A stretch of 64,000 bases of DNA from Tuctoria greenei. Lineage: Eukaryota; Streptophyta; Magnoliopsida; Poales; Poaceae. Below the pieces are notes generated by a model, which saw only the letters and a program-made list of their open reading frames with translations, searched no databases and had not been told where the DNA came from. The stretch spans positions 47,800,064 through 47,864,063 of the forward strand of contig JAYESD010000001.1 of the NCBI GenBank assembly GCA_036927565.1, read 5' to 3'. A program made the position numbers and the translations under genes. This document shows, piece by piece, positions 1 to 10,757 of this stretch. Positions within the stretch are counted from its first letter, which is position 1; each line of letters opens with the position of its first letter.

Positions 1-41
1 ATGACTTCTAGCCGAAGTGGAATGACATCTTCTCATAGATA

Positions 42-449
42 TTAGAGGAAAGCTGCTAGATCTTGAAGTGGATAGGGTGTCTCCCATGTAGCACCTGGAC
101 ATCCATGCCAAGACGGACCCACGGTCTCATACGATGGAGGTTGAGTCCATCCGGGTTCATCACCCATGGGGTTCTCTACTTCTTCGTACTCATGGACCGT
201 GGAGGTTGTCGGGGGCATGACCGCTCTTCTTGTGCGGCTTCTAGTTACCCTGCTAGAGACATTACTTCTTCCGGCTTCCTCGATGGGAAGTATGTCAATG
301 ATTACCTCTGGCATTTGTACAAATGATACCGGGTTAGGTAACCGAATTTCATTAACAAATCCAGGATAATAAAATATCAAAGAGCCATCTTGATCATGCT
401 TATGTTCTTGCACTAAATATTCTTCATCAATTAATTCTCTTTCATTTTC
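42..449 (-). pseudogene. Athila-1 ORF2 (Athila ORF-1-like), C-terminal part
   Basis: This is the C-terminal end of the second ORF of Athila-1, cut off from its N-terminal part (13520-14366) by TAT-1. From the insertion point the frame is open to a stop at 42-44. The readable protein has an acidic start (ELIDEEYLVQEHKHDQDGS), a hydrophobic middle (LPNPVSFVQMPEV) and a Pro/Glu-rich tail. The reading frame stays in register with the 13520 side when the insert and one TSD copy are discounted. The family is known from Athila retrotransposons, downstream of pol, and its biochemical role is unknown. Related decayed sequence occurs in Athila-2 at about 29180-29260. Confidence 0.75.
445..449. repeat. 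Target-site duplication TTTTC, left copy (TAT-1)
   Basis: TTTTC directly before the 5' LTR equals TTTTC at 13515-13519 directly after the 3' LTR. A perfect 5-bp pair fixes both outer borders of TAT-1. Confidence 0.9.
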
Positions 450-1325
450 TGTCGGTAGCCTGCATATCGTATACCCCTTGGGACTACAAAAAGACCAAAG
501 GAACTTCACCTGTCTGAGTTGAAGACCTGCGAAGGCCCCACGTTTCATGCAGGACCAGGCCTACCTTCCATCTATGGTTCGTCCCGGTGCTGCCACGTGT
601 ATACTGCAACCGGACCTATATCCCACACATGGTATAGCTCCGTGCTAAACACCTGTGTGGCACCCCCAAACCTAACCCCCGACGGAGGGAAGCTCTGGTA
701 CCGACACGTGTACATCTACACCGGACCTAGCCAACCCAGACGAAAACTCCAAAGCTGCCACGTGTCCAACCGCCGGACCTTCAGCCTCAACAATCAGACT
801 GGTGGACCCCCAACGGCTCGGACCTTCAAGGGGCAATCAAAGACTTCAAGACCAGATTAAGTGTCATTAATACCATATTAGTGACACATGATTGGAAGGC
901 CCTTAATACCAGTAACGGCACTGTCAAGGCCCGTTACCACGCTATTAAGGATAAATAACCTCATTAGTTTTGTATTAAGCATCAGTAACCGCCAGGGCCA
1001 CATGTCGGGCCAAGCTAACGGTGTAATGACCAGTCCTTGTACTATAAAAGGACTGGTTGATGATACACAGGGGGCTCTTCTCTCTCTCAACTCTAATACC
1101 TCTCCCATACTCAGCTCTGACACCCACTCACAAGTGCTCAGATGCTCAATACAACAACTACACACACCGTGGCGTAGGGTATTACGCTCAGGCGGCCCGA
1201 ACCACGTAAATCCTTGTGTCTATTTGCCATCATGTTCTGAATCTCGGTGCACCCAATACCGACCTACAAACTCCACAGGCTACCAACAGTACTACCGGGA
1301 GAATTGCCGAAACAACACTTTGACA
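450..1325 (+). repeat. TAT-1 5' LTR
   Basis: The LTR begins TGTCGGTAGCC and ends TTTGACA. It matches 12663-13514 throughout, with scattered substitutions. A TATA box (TATAAAAG) lies at 1043-1050, so transcription probably starts shortly after it. The U3 part carries CACGTG cores near 592, 702 and 757, the last two as ACACGTGTAC and GCCACGTGTC. Each LTR also contains Athila-independent ORF-like stretches, which are chance. Confidence 0.92.
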
Positions 1326-1327
1326 GT

Positions 1328-1346
1328 TGGCATGCCACGTAGGGGG
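1328..1346 (+). promoter_or_regulatory. TAT-1 primer-binding site
   Basis: TGGCATGCCACGTAGGGGG starts 2 nt after the LTR. It ends in the expected place for a tRNA 3'-CCA primer and resembles the TGGCGCGCCAGGTAGGGG type of grass TAT elements. I did not identify the tRNA. Confidence 0.65.
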
Positions 1347-1362
1347 TTCCCGAGATTCAAAG

Positions 1363-2733
1363 ATGGTGAACTCTGCTGCTGGATCGTCCAATGGCAACCC
1401 TGCAGCGCAACCTGCTGGAGACAATCCCTCCAACGTGCAACAGTTAGTAGTTGTTGTGGCTCCAGCAGGAGTCGTGCCTCCACCGCCACCGTCCGCACCG
1501 GCAAATCAAGCTGGACAGTGGGATGGGGCGTCTGCGTCGGTCACGGCATCCGCTAGCAACAACCCTGAATATGCGCTCCATGCCGCGTGTGCTCTTCTCC
1601 ATTGCCCACCGCCTCCAGGTGCATCTCAGGGTGCAATGGAGCAGTGGAGGGCCGATGTGGAACATTTGGTTGCAGTAGCAGCCGATCGCATCAGCAACCA
1701 AGGTCCTCCGCCCTTGGGGCTGGCCCCATCGTAGCATCGAACCATGTCGGGCAAACTTGGTCCGCACGCTTCCCAACATAGGAGGCGTGTTGCATCTCAA
1801 CAAGCGACGTCGCTGCCTTTTGGGGCGCGACGCACCCATACGATAACCAGGCTTTCAACTCATGACCTCCGGGCAGAGCTTGATCGCCGTTACCATCAAC
1901 AGGATGGCCGCGTCCATATCGAGCGCGCTCGCGAAAGGCGAGAGGCTCAAGATAGTCCTGCTCTCTTGGGAGTAGGAGGAGGCTGTTCTGCCCTGGCCAT
2001 GCACCTACGCTTGGTCAGATGGCCACAAATGTTCCGGACTCACCTGCCAGAGAAATTTGACGGTACTGTCAATCCCGCTGAGTTTCCCCAAATCTACTCC
2101 ACCGCAATCCTTGCGGTCGGAGGCAACGAGGCCGTAATGGCCAACTATTTCCCCATGGCTTTGACTGGGACCGCCAGGTCCTGGTTCATGAGCCTTCCGC
2201 CGGACTCCATCAACAGTTGGGTGGAACTGTGCCAACAGTTCACCGCCAATTTTGGGAGTTCATACACCTGACCAAGCACCGAACTGGACCTTTTTGCTGT
2301 CAAGCAGAAGGGGGGAGAGTCCCTACGATCCTTCATCTAGAGGTTATCCCAGGTACAAAACACTATTCCTTCTATCTCCAGCGCCTCTGTTATTGTGGCA
2401 TTTAGACAGGGCGTACGAAGACAAGAAGATGCTGGAGAAGCTGGCGACCAAGGAGATCACCAGCATCACGGAACTCTTCAGCTTGGCAGACAAATGTGCC
2501 AAAGCTGCGGAGGGTTGTGAAATGCACTCCCAACCACCTCCGGAGGACAACAAAAAATCCTCCAAGGGTGAAGCCACTACCTCCGGGAGTGGCAAAAAGA
2601 AGAAAAAGTCCAACGGCAAGAAAAAGCCATCGGCCGACACCCAACTGTTGCAGCTGCCGCAGCTCCGGGTGGCCGAGGGCCACGCCCTGAGAAACGACCT
2701 CGACCGTCATCTGAAGACAGTGGCAGCTCCAAG
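1363..2733 (+). pseudogene. TAT-1 gag (capsid/nucleocapsid), frameshifted
   Basis: Gag would form the virus-like particle. Translation probably starts at ATG 1363 (MVNSAAGSSNGNP), since it is the first good ATG after the PBS. A Pro/Ala-rich N-terminus runs to a stop at about 1732. The next open stretch (1744-2271) carries the capsid core, with EKFDGTVNPAEF and ALTGTARSWFMSLP (retrotrans_gag type). A frameshift near 2270 moves the rest of the capsid into other frames. From 2402 an intact stretch reads DKKMLEKLATKEITSITELF and then a Lys/Ser-rich basic region (GKKKKKSNGKKKP) suited to RNA binding. There are at least two frame changes and one stop, so no full gag can be made. Confidence 0.8.
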
Positions 2734-3465
2734 ATGTGGTGTCCTATACACAAGTCGAACAACCACAACCTGGAAGACTGTCGGGAGGTCCAGAACCTTG
2801 TCGAGCGCTACAACAAGCGCCGAGAAGAAGTTCCTTTCCGTCAAAGGGAAGGAAAACAGAAAGTCGACGAAGCTCCGGCTGAAGAGGAGTTAGGCTTTCA
2901 AGACCCTAAAAAAGTCTTGAAGGCTGTTTACACCTCCGTCGACGACGACTCTGACATCTCCGACAATGAACGTCGGAAAACCATGAACAACATCTTTGGT
3001 GGTTCGTGGGACATCACCTCCTGCCATGTCCTCAAGACTATGCGGCGGGACATGTCCTCAGTAGCTCCCACTGCCAGCGTAGAGCCGCACCGGAAGTGGA
3101 TGGACACTGCCATCACTTTCGATGCATCAAACTGCCCTCAGCATATGATCGGAGCTGGCCAACTCCCATTGATAGTATCTCCGACCATCAACAACATCCA
3201 ACTCCACCATGTAATGGTGGACGGAGGATCGGGGTTGAACCTCATACGCTTTAAAGCTTTCGTCAAGCTTCAGCTCCGACCTTCGGACCTTCACCTCTCT
3301 CGACCTTTCTCCGGAGTAGGTCCGGGGGCCATAACCCCACTCGGTGCAATTACTCTTCTGGTGACCTTTAGGACCCGGGAGAATTACCGCACTGAGAAGT
3401 TGGTCTTCGATGTGGCGAAGATCAACTTACCCTTCAACGCCATTTTGGGCATGCTAGCCTTATAG
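2734..3465 (+). pseudogene. TAT-1 gag zinc-knuckle-like end and aspartic protease
   Basis: This 243-codon open stretch begins with a Cys/His cluster (CPIHKSNNHNLEDC), the knuckle-like motif of TAT gags, and a charged linker. The retropepsin core follows from about residue 150. MVDGGSGLNLI holds the catalytic Asp in D-G-G-S form, and LPFNAILGMLAL is the second conserved block, close to the family's FNAILGRP..L. A stop at 3463 separates it from the connection to RT. In a working element the protease would be released from a gag-pol polyprotein and would process it in the particle. Confidence 0.85.
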
Positions 3466-3471
3466 AAGTTC

Positions 3472-4929
3472 ATGGCTGCTGCTCATTATGGCTACTTGGT
3501 GTTGAAGATGCCAACACCAGCTGGTGTTCTCCGGATCCGTGGAGAGCGCATTGCCGGAGTGACAGCTCCAGAAGAACTCCACGCGCTTGCTACAGCGCAA
3601 CAGGAAGAATCCGGAAAGGGGCAAGCTCCGAAACTCCCGAGCATTCGTCATCGAGGTTCAACCTCTGCACCTCGCGTGCAACCAAGCAGCGACACCAACA
3701 TTTCCGTCAAAGTCGTCCAAATCAGTTTCGACACTGCTCAGACCACCCGTATATGGGGAGGTCTGAATGACAAATAGGAACTCGCGCTCATCACTTTCCT
3801 CTAGGCTAACATCGACGTGTTTGCTTGGAAACCGTCACAATTGCCTGGGATCCCTAGGGAAGTGATCGAGCATAATCTGAAGATCTATCTCGATGCTCGG
3901 CCTGTACATAAGAAGCCTCAGAACCAATCAGTAGAGCGACAGAACTTCATACATCAAGAAGTGAAGAAGTTGCTCAAAGCTAGATTCATCCGAGAAGTCT
4001 TCCACCCAAAATGCCTAACAAACCCTGTCGTTGTACCGAAGGCCGACGGGAAGCTTCGGATGTGTATCGACTACACTACACTGAATAAGGCATGTCCAAA
4101 AGATCCATTCCCACTACTTAGAATAGATCGGATAGTGGATTCCACCTCCGGGTGTGAATTATTGTGTTTCCTAGACGCATATTCTGGGTACCATCAAATC
4201 AGAATGTCTAGGGAAGATGAACTGCATACCTCCTTCATCACAGTAGATGGATTATATTGTTATACTACCATGCCATTTGGCCTCAAGAATGCTACTTTAA
4301 CATTTGTATGAGCTATGTACAAAACTTTTGGAGAGCTCATCAGAGACGTAGTGGAAGTGTATGTCGATGACATCGTTGTCAAGGTCAAGAACAAGGAGTC
4401 ATTCCTTGACACCTTGCAAGCTGTCTTCGACAAGTTGCGAGTCACTCGCACGAAGCTGAACCTGGACAAGTGTGTCTTCGGTGTTAGCTCCAGAAAACTT
4501 CTAGGTTTATTGGTGAACCACCGAGGAATAGAAGCAAATCCGGCGAAGATAAAATCTATTGAAAACATGCGGCCGCCAGCCCGCATCAAGGCCGTCCAGA
4601 AGCTGACTGGATGTCTCGCTGCCCTCAGCTGGTTCATCTCAAGACTGGCGGAACGGGCGCTACCCTTCTTCAAGCTATTGAGGAAGTCTGGACCATTCCA
4701 ATGGTCTGAAGAAGCAAAAAAGGCATTCCAGGAGCTGAAGCAGCTCCTCACCACCCTATCGACCTCGGTAGCTCCGAACCCTGGTGAGCCACTCCTGCTT
4801 TACATTTCCACAACTGACGAAGTTGTCAGCATGGTCCTGGTTGCAGAAAGGCCAGAACCATCTCCAGTTCAGGAATCCAGACCCCTTCGACAGGGTCTGG
4901 AGCCACCTGAAGTCGAGTCTGGGTCCTAG
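3472..4929 (+). pseudogene. TAT-1 reverse transcriptase with in-frame stop
   Basis: The PR-RT connection (3472-3777) ends in a stop. RT proper is readable from about 3817. It has PVVVPKADGKLRMCIDYTTLN (fingers), LCFLDAYSGYHQI (first catalytic Asp) and TMPFGLKNAT. An in-frame TGA at 4309-4311 sits where the family has Arg (CGA to TGA would explain it). Beyond it EVYVDDIVVK supplies the YVDD catalytic pair, then the thumb (LNLDKCVFGV, LGLLVNHRGIEANP) and the connection to RNase H (FQWSEEAKKAF). Apart from that stop the domain is complete in order and spacing. Confidence 0.9.
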
Positions 4930-5165
4930 CTCCCAGACCGTGATCCTCAAGGCGAGATGTCGAAGGATCCATCTACTTCAGATGAAGGAGCCAGTGCTGC
5001 TGAACAAGAAGATTTGGACCCCTCTGGAAGGGTCCGAATCACTTCAGGAGAAACTCCGAGTTTCTCTAGCCCCTTCGGGAGGGTCCGGACCCCTCCGGGA
5101 GGGTCCGGGTAGATGAGGAGGAAGCTCCGGGCCTCTTCGAGAGGGTCCGGACGGTCCAGCCACCA
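4930..5165 (+). repeat. Short repeated motif between RT and RNase H of TAT-1
   Basis: This linker, unusual between RT and RNase H, is built of imperfect copies of a CCTTCGGGAGGGTCCGG-like unit, about four or five between 5010 and 5155. It interrupts the pol frame and separates the RT thumb from the RNase H start at 5166. It may be an expanded minisatellite. Confidence 0.6.
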
Positions 5166-5960
5166 GTGTACTTCATTAGCGAAGTACTCAATGATGCCAA
5201 GACTCAGTATCTGGAGGTGCATAAGCTGCTCTACTCAGTTCTTATTGCCTCTAGGAATCTTCGACACTACTTCCATGCTCACAAGATTTCAGTGTTAACC
5301 TCTTATCCACTATGTGCAATCTTGCATAACCCCAATTCCACTGGGAACATTGCAAAGTGTGCAGCGGAATTAGCCGAGTTTGACCTTGAATTCGTTCCAA
5401 GACAAGCGATCAAGAGTCAAGCGTTGGCAGACTTTGTGGCGGAATGGACCCCCTCTCCATCAAATCTTGGGGGCCCCAGTGAGCAGAAGTCGGAACCCAA
5501 GGTTCCGAACTTCACTGAGCCTCACTGGACTCTCTACTTTGACGGCTCCGTGCAGAAGCAGGGGGCCGGAGCTGGAATCCTTCTCCTCGCTCTGAGCGGG
5601 GAGAAGGTTAAATACAAGGTGCACCTTGACTTCAAGGCGACCAACAGCTTGGCGGAGTATGAAGCACTAATTTATGGACTTAAGGTGGCACTATCGTATG
5701 GTGTCAAGCAGCTGTTGGTAAAGGGTGATTCACAACTTGTTTTAAAACAAGTCAAAGGTGAATGTTGCTGCAACAACCCTCAACTAGTTGCATACCTACT
5801 TGAATTCCAGAAGCTTCAGAAGGAGTTCAACGTCCTGGATCTTTGCCATGTCCAGCGTCTCAACAACGCTGAAGCCGACGAACTCTCGATGAAAGCTTCA
5901 ACTGGGGCTCTGGCTCCCGACAGAACCTTCATCCGAAGGTCGTCTAAACCTACAGCTTAG
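5166..5960 (+). pseudogene. TAT-1 RNase H and second (archaeal-like) RNase H
   Basis: One open frame of 264 codons holds two regions. The first, residues about 1-100, is the C-terminal half of the usual gypsy RNase H (YFISEVLNDAKTQYLEVHKL, then AAELAEFDLEFVPR and ALADFVAEW). The second, residues about 119-240, is a separate RNase H fold. Its WTLYFDGSV gives the first catalytic Asp, NSLAEYEALIYGL the Glu, and LLVKGDSQLVLKQVKGE the next Asp. LCHVQRLNNAEADELS is the end motif. A second, archaeal-like RNase H after the first is known for TAT elements and supports the lineage call. The N-terminal catalytic part of the first domain is damaged by the repeat linker upstream. Confidence 0.82.
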
Positions 5961-6099
5961 CCTGCCGAACTGAGTGAAGGGGGCGAGACCAGCACCTCGA
6001 AGCTGGCGGTCCCGATGGCCCTGTTACCATGGCGTCCGTCAAGGGTCGTAGGTGCTACAGGAAGCTCCGAGCAACCAAAAACTTAAGACTCAAATCCTC

Positions 6100-7349
6100 A
6101 AGCTAGCTCTGATGCATGGATCTCGGAGATCTGGAGCTACTTAAAAGACAATTTCCTTCCTGAAGATAATGTATCTGCTGACCGGATAGTCGGGTTGGCT
6201 AAAAGATACACATTGGTAGAAGAGGATCTCTACCGGCATGGTGCCAACGGCGTCCTAATGAGGTGCATTACAAGGGAAGAAGGTTGCAAGCTCCTCGCAG
6301 AAATCCATGGAGGCGAGTGTGGGAACCACGCGTCCTCCCGCACGCTGGTCGGTAAAGCCTTCCAGCATAGCTTTTACAGGCCTACAGCGCTCCAGGATGC
6401 AACTGAGCTAGTGAAGAAATGCGAAGCATGCCAGTTCCATGTGAAACAAATTCACACACTGGCTTGGCCTCTACAAATGATACCTCCGACATGGCCTTTC
6501 GCTGTGTAGGGGATGGATATCTTGGGACCTTTCCAAAGAGCCTTCGGAGGTTACAAGTTCCTGTACGTTGCCATTGACAAGTTCACCAAATGGCCGAAGC
6601 AACTCCAGTTGTGACAATAAACAAGCAATCGGCTATCAACTTCTTGCAATCCATCATATGCAGATTTGGAGTCCCGAAGAAGATCATAACTGATAATGGG
6701 ACCCAGTTCACAAGCTCTGCATTCCAAGGATATTGCAAAGACCTCGACATCCAAGTCAGCTACGCTTCCGTAGCTCACCCGGCAAGCAATGGCCAGGCCG
6801 AGAGAGCAAATGCAGAAATCCTAAAAGAACTCAAGACGCGCACATATGAGCGCCTGAAAAGACATGCAGCCAACTGGATCGAAGAGCTTCCGCCCACTCT
6901 ATGGGCCAACGGGACAACTCCAAACCGGTCAACTGGAGAGACACCATTCTTTCTGGTGTACGGAGCTAAAGCAGTCCTTCCCCTAGAAATCACCTTGGGG
7001 TCGCTCCGGGTCCGGACCTTCGATGATGCCGCGCAGGACCAGCTCCGATGTGAAGACCTTGACCTCCTTGAAGAGGGAAGGTGTCGAGCAGCTGTTCGGA
7101 ATGCCCGATACTACCAAGCTCTTCGGCGCTATCACCAAAGGCATGTACACAGCCGACAGCTCGAGGAAGGCGATCTGGTGCTACGGAGAATACAAACTTG
7201 CAAAAGGTTAAACAAACTCTCCCCAGCTGGGAAGGACCTTTTCGAATGATCAAAGTATCCTGTCCCGGATGCGTTCGCTTGGCAACTGAGGATGGGACAC
7301 CTCTCCCTAATCCTTGGAACATTGAGCACCTCTGTAAGTTCTACGCTTA
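6100..7349 (+). pseudogene. TAT-1 integrase, frameshifted
   Basis: The zinc-binding part (6195-6509) shows the HHCC set: His residues in EIHGGECGNH and the pair in KKCEACQ. A TAG at 6507 stands where a Trp is usual. The core starts at GMDILGPF (first catalytic Asp). A frameshift near 6585 moves the rest into the frame of 6590-7249, where ITDNGTQF gives the second Asp and NGQAERANAEIL the Glu. The C-terminal GDLVLRRI block follows, then another frame change, and the end (WEGPFRMIKVS to HLCKFYA) lies in a third frame with its stop near 7348. The catalytic residues are all present but not in one frame. Confidence 0.88.
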
Positions 7350-8686
7350 ATATCATGGAGGTGAGTCTGTAGTTACATGTGATGTATGTTATAGAGTCAT
7401 TGTACAGAGACAGGTAGCTCCTTCGGGAGAACAGCCGGACCTTCCCCGAAAGGTCCGCAAAGTTCAGGCAACACTTGTCACAGCCTCAGAACTAAAAGTG
7501 TGGCTAGCTACCTTGGGTCAAACGAGAAAAGAAACACACTTAACCTTGTTCCGTACCCTAAGAGTGTACTTGTTTCCCCTGTACCCCGTACCTATAATGA
7601 AAGACATCATTGTGTGAAAACAGACTCCACGTGCATTTATTTTGTACAGGCTCAATATTTTTTATTTTTCTCTTTCTTGTCTATAACAAAGTTGTGCAAT
7701 TCTTAAGAAACTTTAGCTCGACCAAGTCAAGTATAATTCAAGTTGCATTGTCAATTCTTCTGGGTCTAAACATTGTTAGTGGTCTACTCGTCTGAATGCC
7801 GCCAAGCCAATCTAGGTCAAGAGTGATCTATCGACTTAGCCTGTTCATGCACCCTAAGTACGCCACTCTACCTACACCCCGGCAGGCCGAAGTAAGGCGA
7901 GTCCAGAAACGATCGGACCTGGAGAAAACAAGCCAGTGCACTTGATTGTATTTACAATTGCGTTCGACCTAAAAATTTCTCGGGAATAGTAAGTCGCAAT
8001 TGAGTTATAGACAGGGAATGAATTTTACTGTTTTTCTTGACTTCAGTGTGCAGGAAAAATAAAGATTTCATGATGATGGTAAATGAAGTCGGAGCTACCA
8101 AAGCTCCGACATCTCCTAGGTGGCTTATAGTCGATGATTCAAACATTGATAGAGAGCGTCGCTGGAGCTACTCAGCTCCGGTAAAGCCAGGGGGCCAGCC
8201 GTCAACATGAAAAAAAGATGGTGGGAAGACTCCACAGTGGGGTCTGCTGTCGACACACCGCGTGTTGACAGAGGTCACTGCCAGAGCTACCAAGCTCCGA
8301 CACCCCAGAGGACTAACCGTCGATGCTCTACGTGTTGATGGAGACTGCTGTCGGAGCTACTAAGCTCTGACGATGGTCACTGCCGGAGCTACTAAGCTCC
8401 GACAACCTTATGGGGCCTCTGCTATCAAAGACTTCGGACCTACACACTACAAGTTCGAAGCACGCAAGTCTTCAACAACTGTTACATCCTATTGGTACAT
8501 GTTCATAATCAAATTGTGTACATCTACCAGGGGGCCAAGTGGGACAAAGGTGTTGAAGACAAAAATTGAAATTCAACAAAAAATGAAATTCACAAAAAAC
8601 ATGGATTTCATTCATCTGGAGACAAGAAATTACAAAATTGGAGAAAAAGAAGAGAGAATACAAGCGGGAGCTACAAAGAGAGAGTT
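7350..8686 (+). other. TAT-1 spacer between pol and antisense ORF
   Basis: There is no credible gene in this 1.3 kb. It begins with pol 3' sequence, is AT-rich at 7600-8080, and holds the repeated stem-loops at 8088-8403. The end (8440-8686) is the likely 3' region of the antisense transcript. Confidence 0.6.
8088..8403. repeat. Five dispersed stem-loops of GTCGGAGCT...AGCTCCGAC type
   Basis: The best copy, 8088-8110, has a perfect 9-bp stem (GTCGGAGCT / AGCTCCGAC) and a 5-nt loop. Related copies are at 8164-8179, 8284-8297, 8350-8371 (one G-U pair) and 8382-8403 (one mismatch). Loops are ACCA, ACTA or similar. Copies are embedded in partly repeated text (CTGTCGGAGCTACTAAGCTC and relatives). 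Function is unknown. Confidence 0.8.
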
Positions 8687-10149
8687 CTAGACCCTATGGA
8701 AGAACGAGGCGACCTTCTGGGCAACCTCCGACATGCTGGCTTGGGCGACTTCTCCCTCTCCGTCGATGGGGCCTTCAAGCACCGGGTCCAGTGGGAACTG
8801 AGGGTCCCGGCTTTTGTAGCACGTCAGCACGTATTCTGCGATGTTCTTTGCCAGGGATTGTCCCTCGGTTTCCAGCTGGTCTGTGATGACATCGCCCATC
8901 TTGGTGAGCTTGTTGCCTGCCAAACTCAACGCCTACAACGCCTGGTCCAGCTCCAGCTCTGGATCATCTGGACGCACGGGACTAAAACCCATTGGCGTCA
9001 GCACATCGTTGGCTTTGCCCAGGAAGTCCCAAACTTGTTGGGACTCCGTAGCCCTTGAGCCTCGCATCTCCTCCAAGGATCTTCTGGTCGCTGCAAGCTC
9101 CGAATTCTCCTGGGCAAGGCGTTCAACCTCATTGGCGTTCTGCTAAATCTTTTCAGCAACCTGCCTTTCGAGTTTACTGAGCTCCTCCTCCCGGAGGTGG
9201 ATCTTGTTCTGGCGGTGGACCAGGTCCTTCTCCCGGCCCCGCACCTTCTTCTCCCTGGCAGCAATTTCATCCTCCCTCTTGTGGAGGTCCTTTCCTCGCT
9301 GCTAGGCTTTCTTCTCATCTTTCTCGTAGCGTTCATCAAACTTTTTGATACGCTACGCGAGACTCTTGTCACACAGATTCAGCCTCTGAGTGAGCTCCTC
9401 CTCCCTCTTCACGAGGTCGTCCCGCAGCTCCAGGAGTTTTTGCTCTTCATCTTCGAGCTTTCTCTCCCGCTCCTCAAGAGCCTCCCAGCGCTTGATGAGA
9501 CTGTCATGGATGGCGTCGAGCCTATCTTGGCGATCACTCGCTACATTATTAGTAGCTACGGCCTGTTCATAGATGGCTCGGGACTGGTTGTCAAGTGATC
9601 GCGTCATGCTTTCCCTCACGTCCAGCAGCTGGCCCCATTACTCCATCCGGGCCTCCTCCTTCTTCAACCACTCCCTGTCGTCAGCCAGCCTGGTTTGTGC
9701 CAGCTTGGTCTCGAATTGGAGCCGAATACGCCACCTCCTAAGGATCTGGCGCTCCTCCTCGAGGGCCTTGCTATCGTGGTAGAAGGCCAGCTGCACTTGA
9801 CGAATACCGGAGCAGGCGTTGTCAACAGACAACGACAGAGGGATCGGGTCCGGACCTGCTGGGGTCCTCTCCGCTAGTTCCAGCGGGTTCTTCATGACAA
9901 AAATCGGGTCCCACTCTACAAGAGTGGTCCCCTGAGCTTCCACGGCGCTAGGGCCGCCCTTCGGGATAACCCCAGCCTCCGCCAAGGAAGGTCCTGCAAC
10001 ACAAGTTTCAACCTCCGGAGTTGGCTCCGAAGGTCCCGCTGCCAGGTCATCAACAACTAGTCCCTCAGGTGGGGGGGGCGACAACTTCAACTAGGCACCC
10101 TGCCTCAGGCGGGGGCACAACCGGGGCAGGCGTTGAAGATTCGGCCAGA

Positions 10150-10480
10150 GCTGAAGCCACTTCCAGCTCCGACGCTGGCGCCTCTTCCATCGCCGGCTCA
10201 GGCGCTGGCGCTTTGACAGTCATGGGCTCAGCCGCCGGCACTTCTGCAGCAACCGGCTCAGGTGTCGGAACTTCTTCGACGACTGGCTTAGGCGCTGGAA
10301 CTTCATCAACACCCAGCTCTACCACCGGGGCTTCGTCAACCACCGGATCCACTGTCGGGGCTTCAACAACGTCCGGCTCTAGGGCCAGGACTTCAGCTAC
10401 CTCCGGCTCTAAGGCCGGAGTGTCCGTCATCTCAGCATCCAAACCTGGAGCTTCAACCTCCTGGGCTGGTGCTGCTGGTA
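10150..10480 (-). repeat. 30-bp minisatellite coding Glu/Pro decapeptides
   Basis: About eleven imperfect 30-bp units give ten-residue repeats of the kind EVPTPEPVAA / EAPTVDPVVD on the minus strand. They lie directly after the antisense-ORF intron. TAT-3 has a different Gly-Val-Glu repeat at the corresponding place (57715-57870). Confidence 0.8.
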
Positions 10481-10680
10481 CATATTCATTTCCGTGGTTC
10501 GGCGCTACCATGGGAGCTTCAGGGGATGAGTCGAGGTCCAAGATCACGATAGCCAGCGCAGGAGCTGCCGCGACCTCAGCCACCTCTTGGGATGGTGTTG
10601 GGATTGGAGCCAGAGCCTCCGCCTACACAGCTTCAGCTGCTGCTGCAGGAACCTGAGCTTCAGCCCCTTTCTTGGGTACC

Positions 10681-10757
10681 CTGTGGATGAAGGACGAAGA
10701 CACTCAAAACGCAGTTACAACAAAAAACAACCAACTGAGGTAAAAAACAATATTTAC
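10681..10757 (-). other. Predicted spliceosomal intron in TAT-1 antisense ORF
   Basis: On the minus strand the donor is CTGAG|GTAAATATTG and the acceptor is CTTCATCCACAG|GGTACC. The stretch is 77 bp, T-rich and GT-AG. Corresponding introns lie in TAT-2 (74 bp) and TAT-3 (70 bp). On the plus strand it would not be spliced, so it survives retrotransposition. Confidence 0.7.

Noticed and set aside
888..1556. Plus-strand ORF of 222 codons across the TAT-1 LTR end
   Set aside because: It runs through TATA box, LTR end and PBS and has no family pattern; gag starts at 1363 in another frame.
9197..9598. Plus-strand hydrophobic ORF that could look like a membrane protein
   Set aside because: It is the reverse reading of the Glu/Lys/Arg-rich coiled-coil part of the antisense ORF; such text gives Leu/Ser-rich complements.
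10021..10656. Plus-strand ORF of 211 codons rich in Ala/Ser/Gly/Thr
   Set aside because: It is the complement of the Glu/Pro repeat in the antisense ORF, which has homologous exons in TAT-2 and TAT-3.
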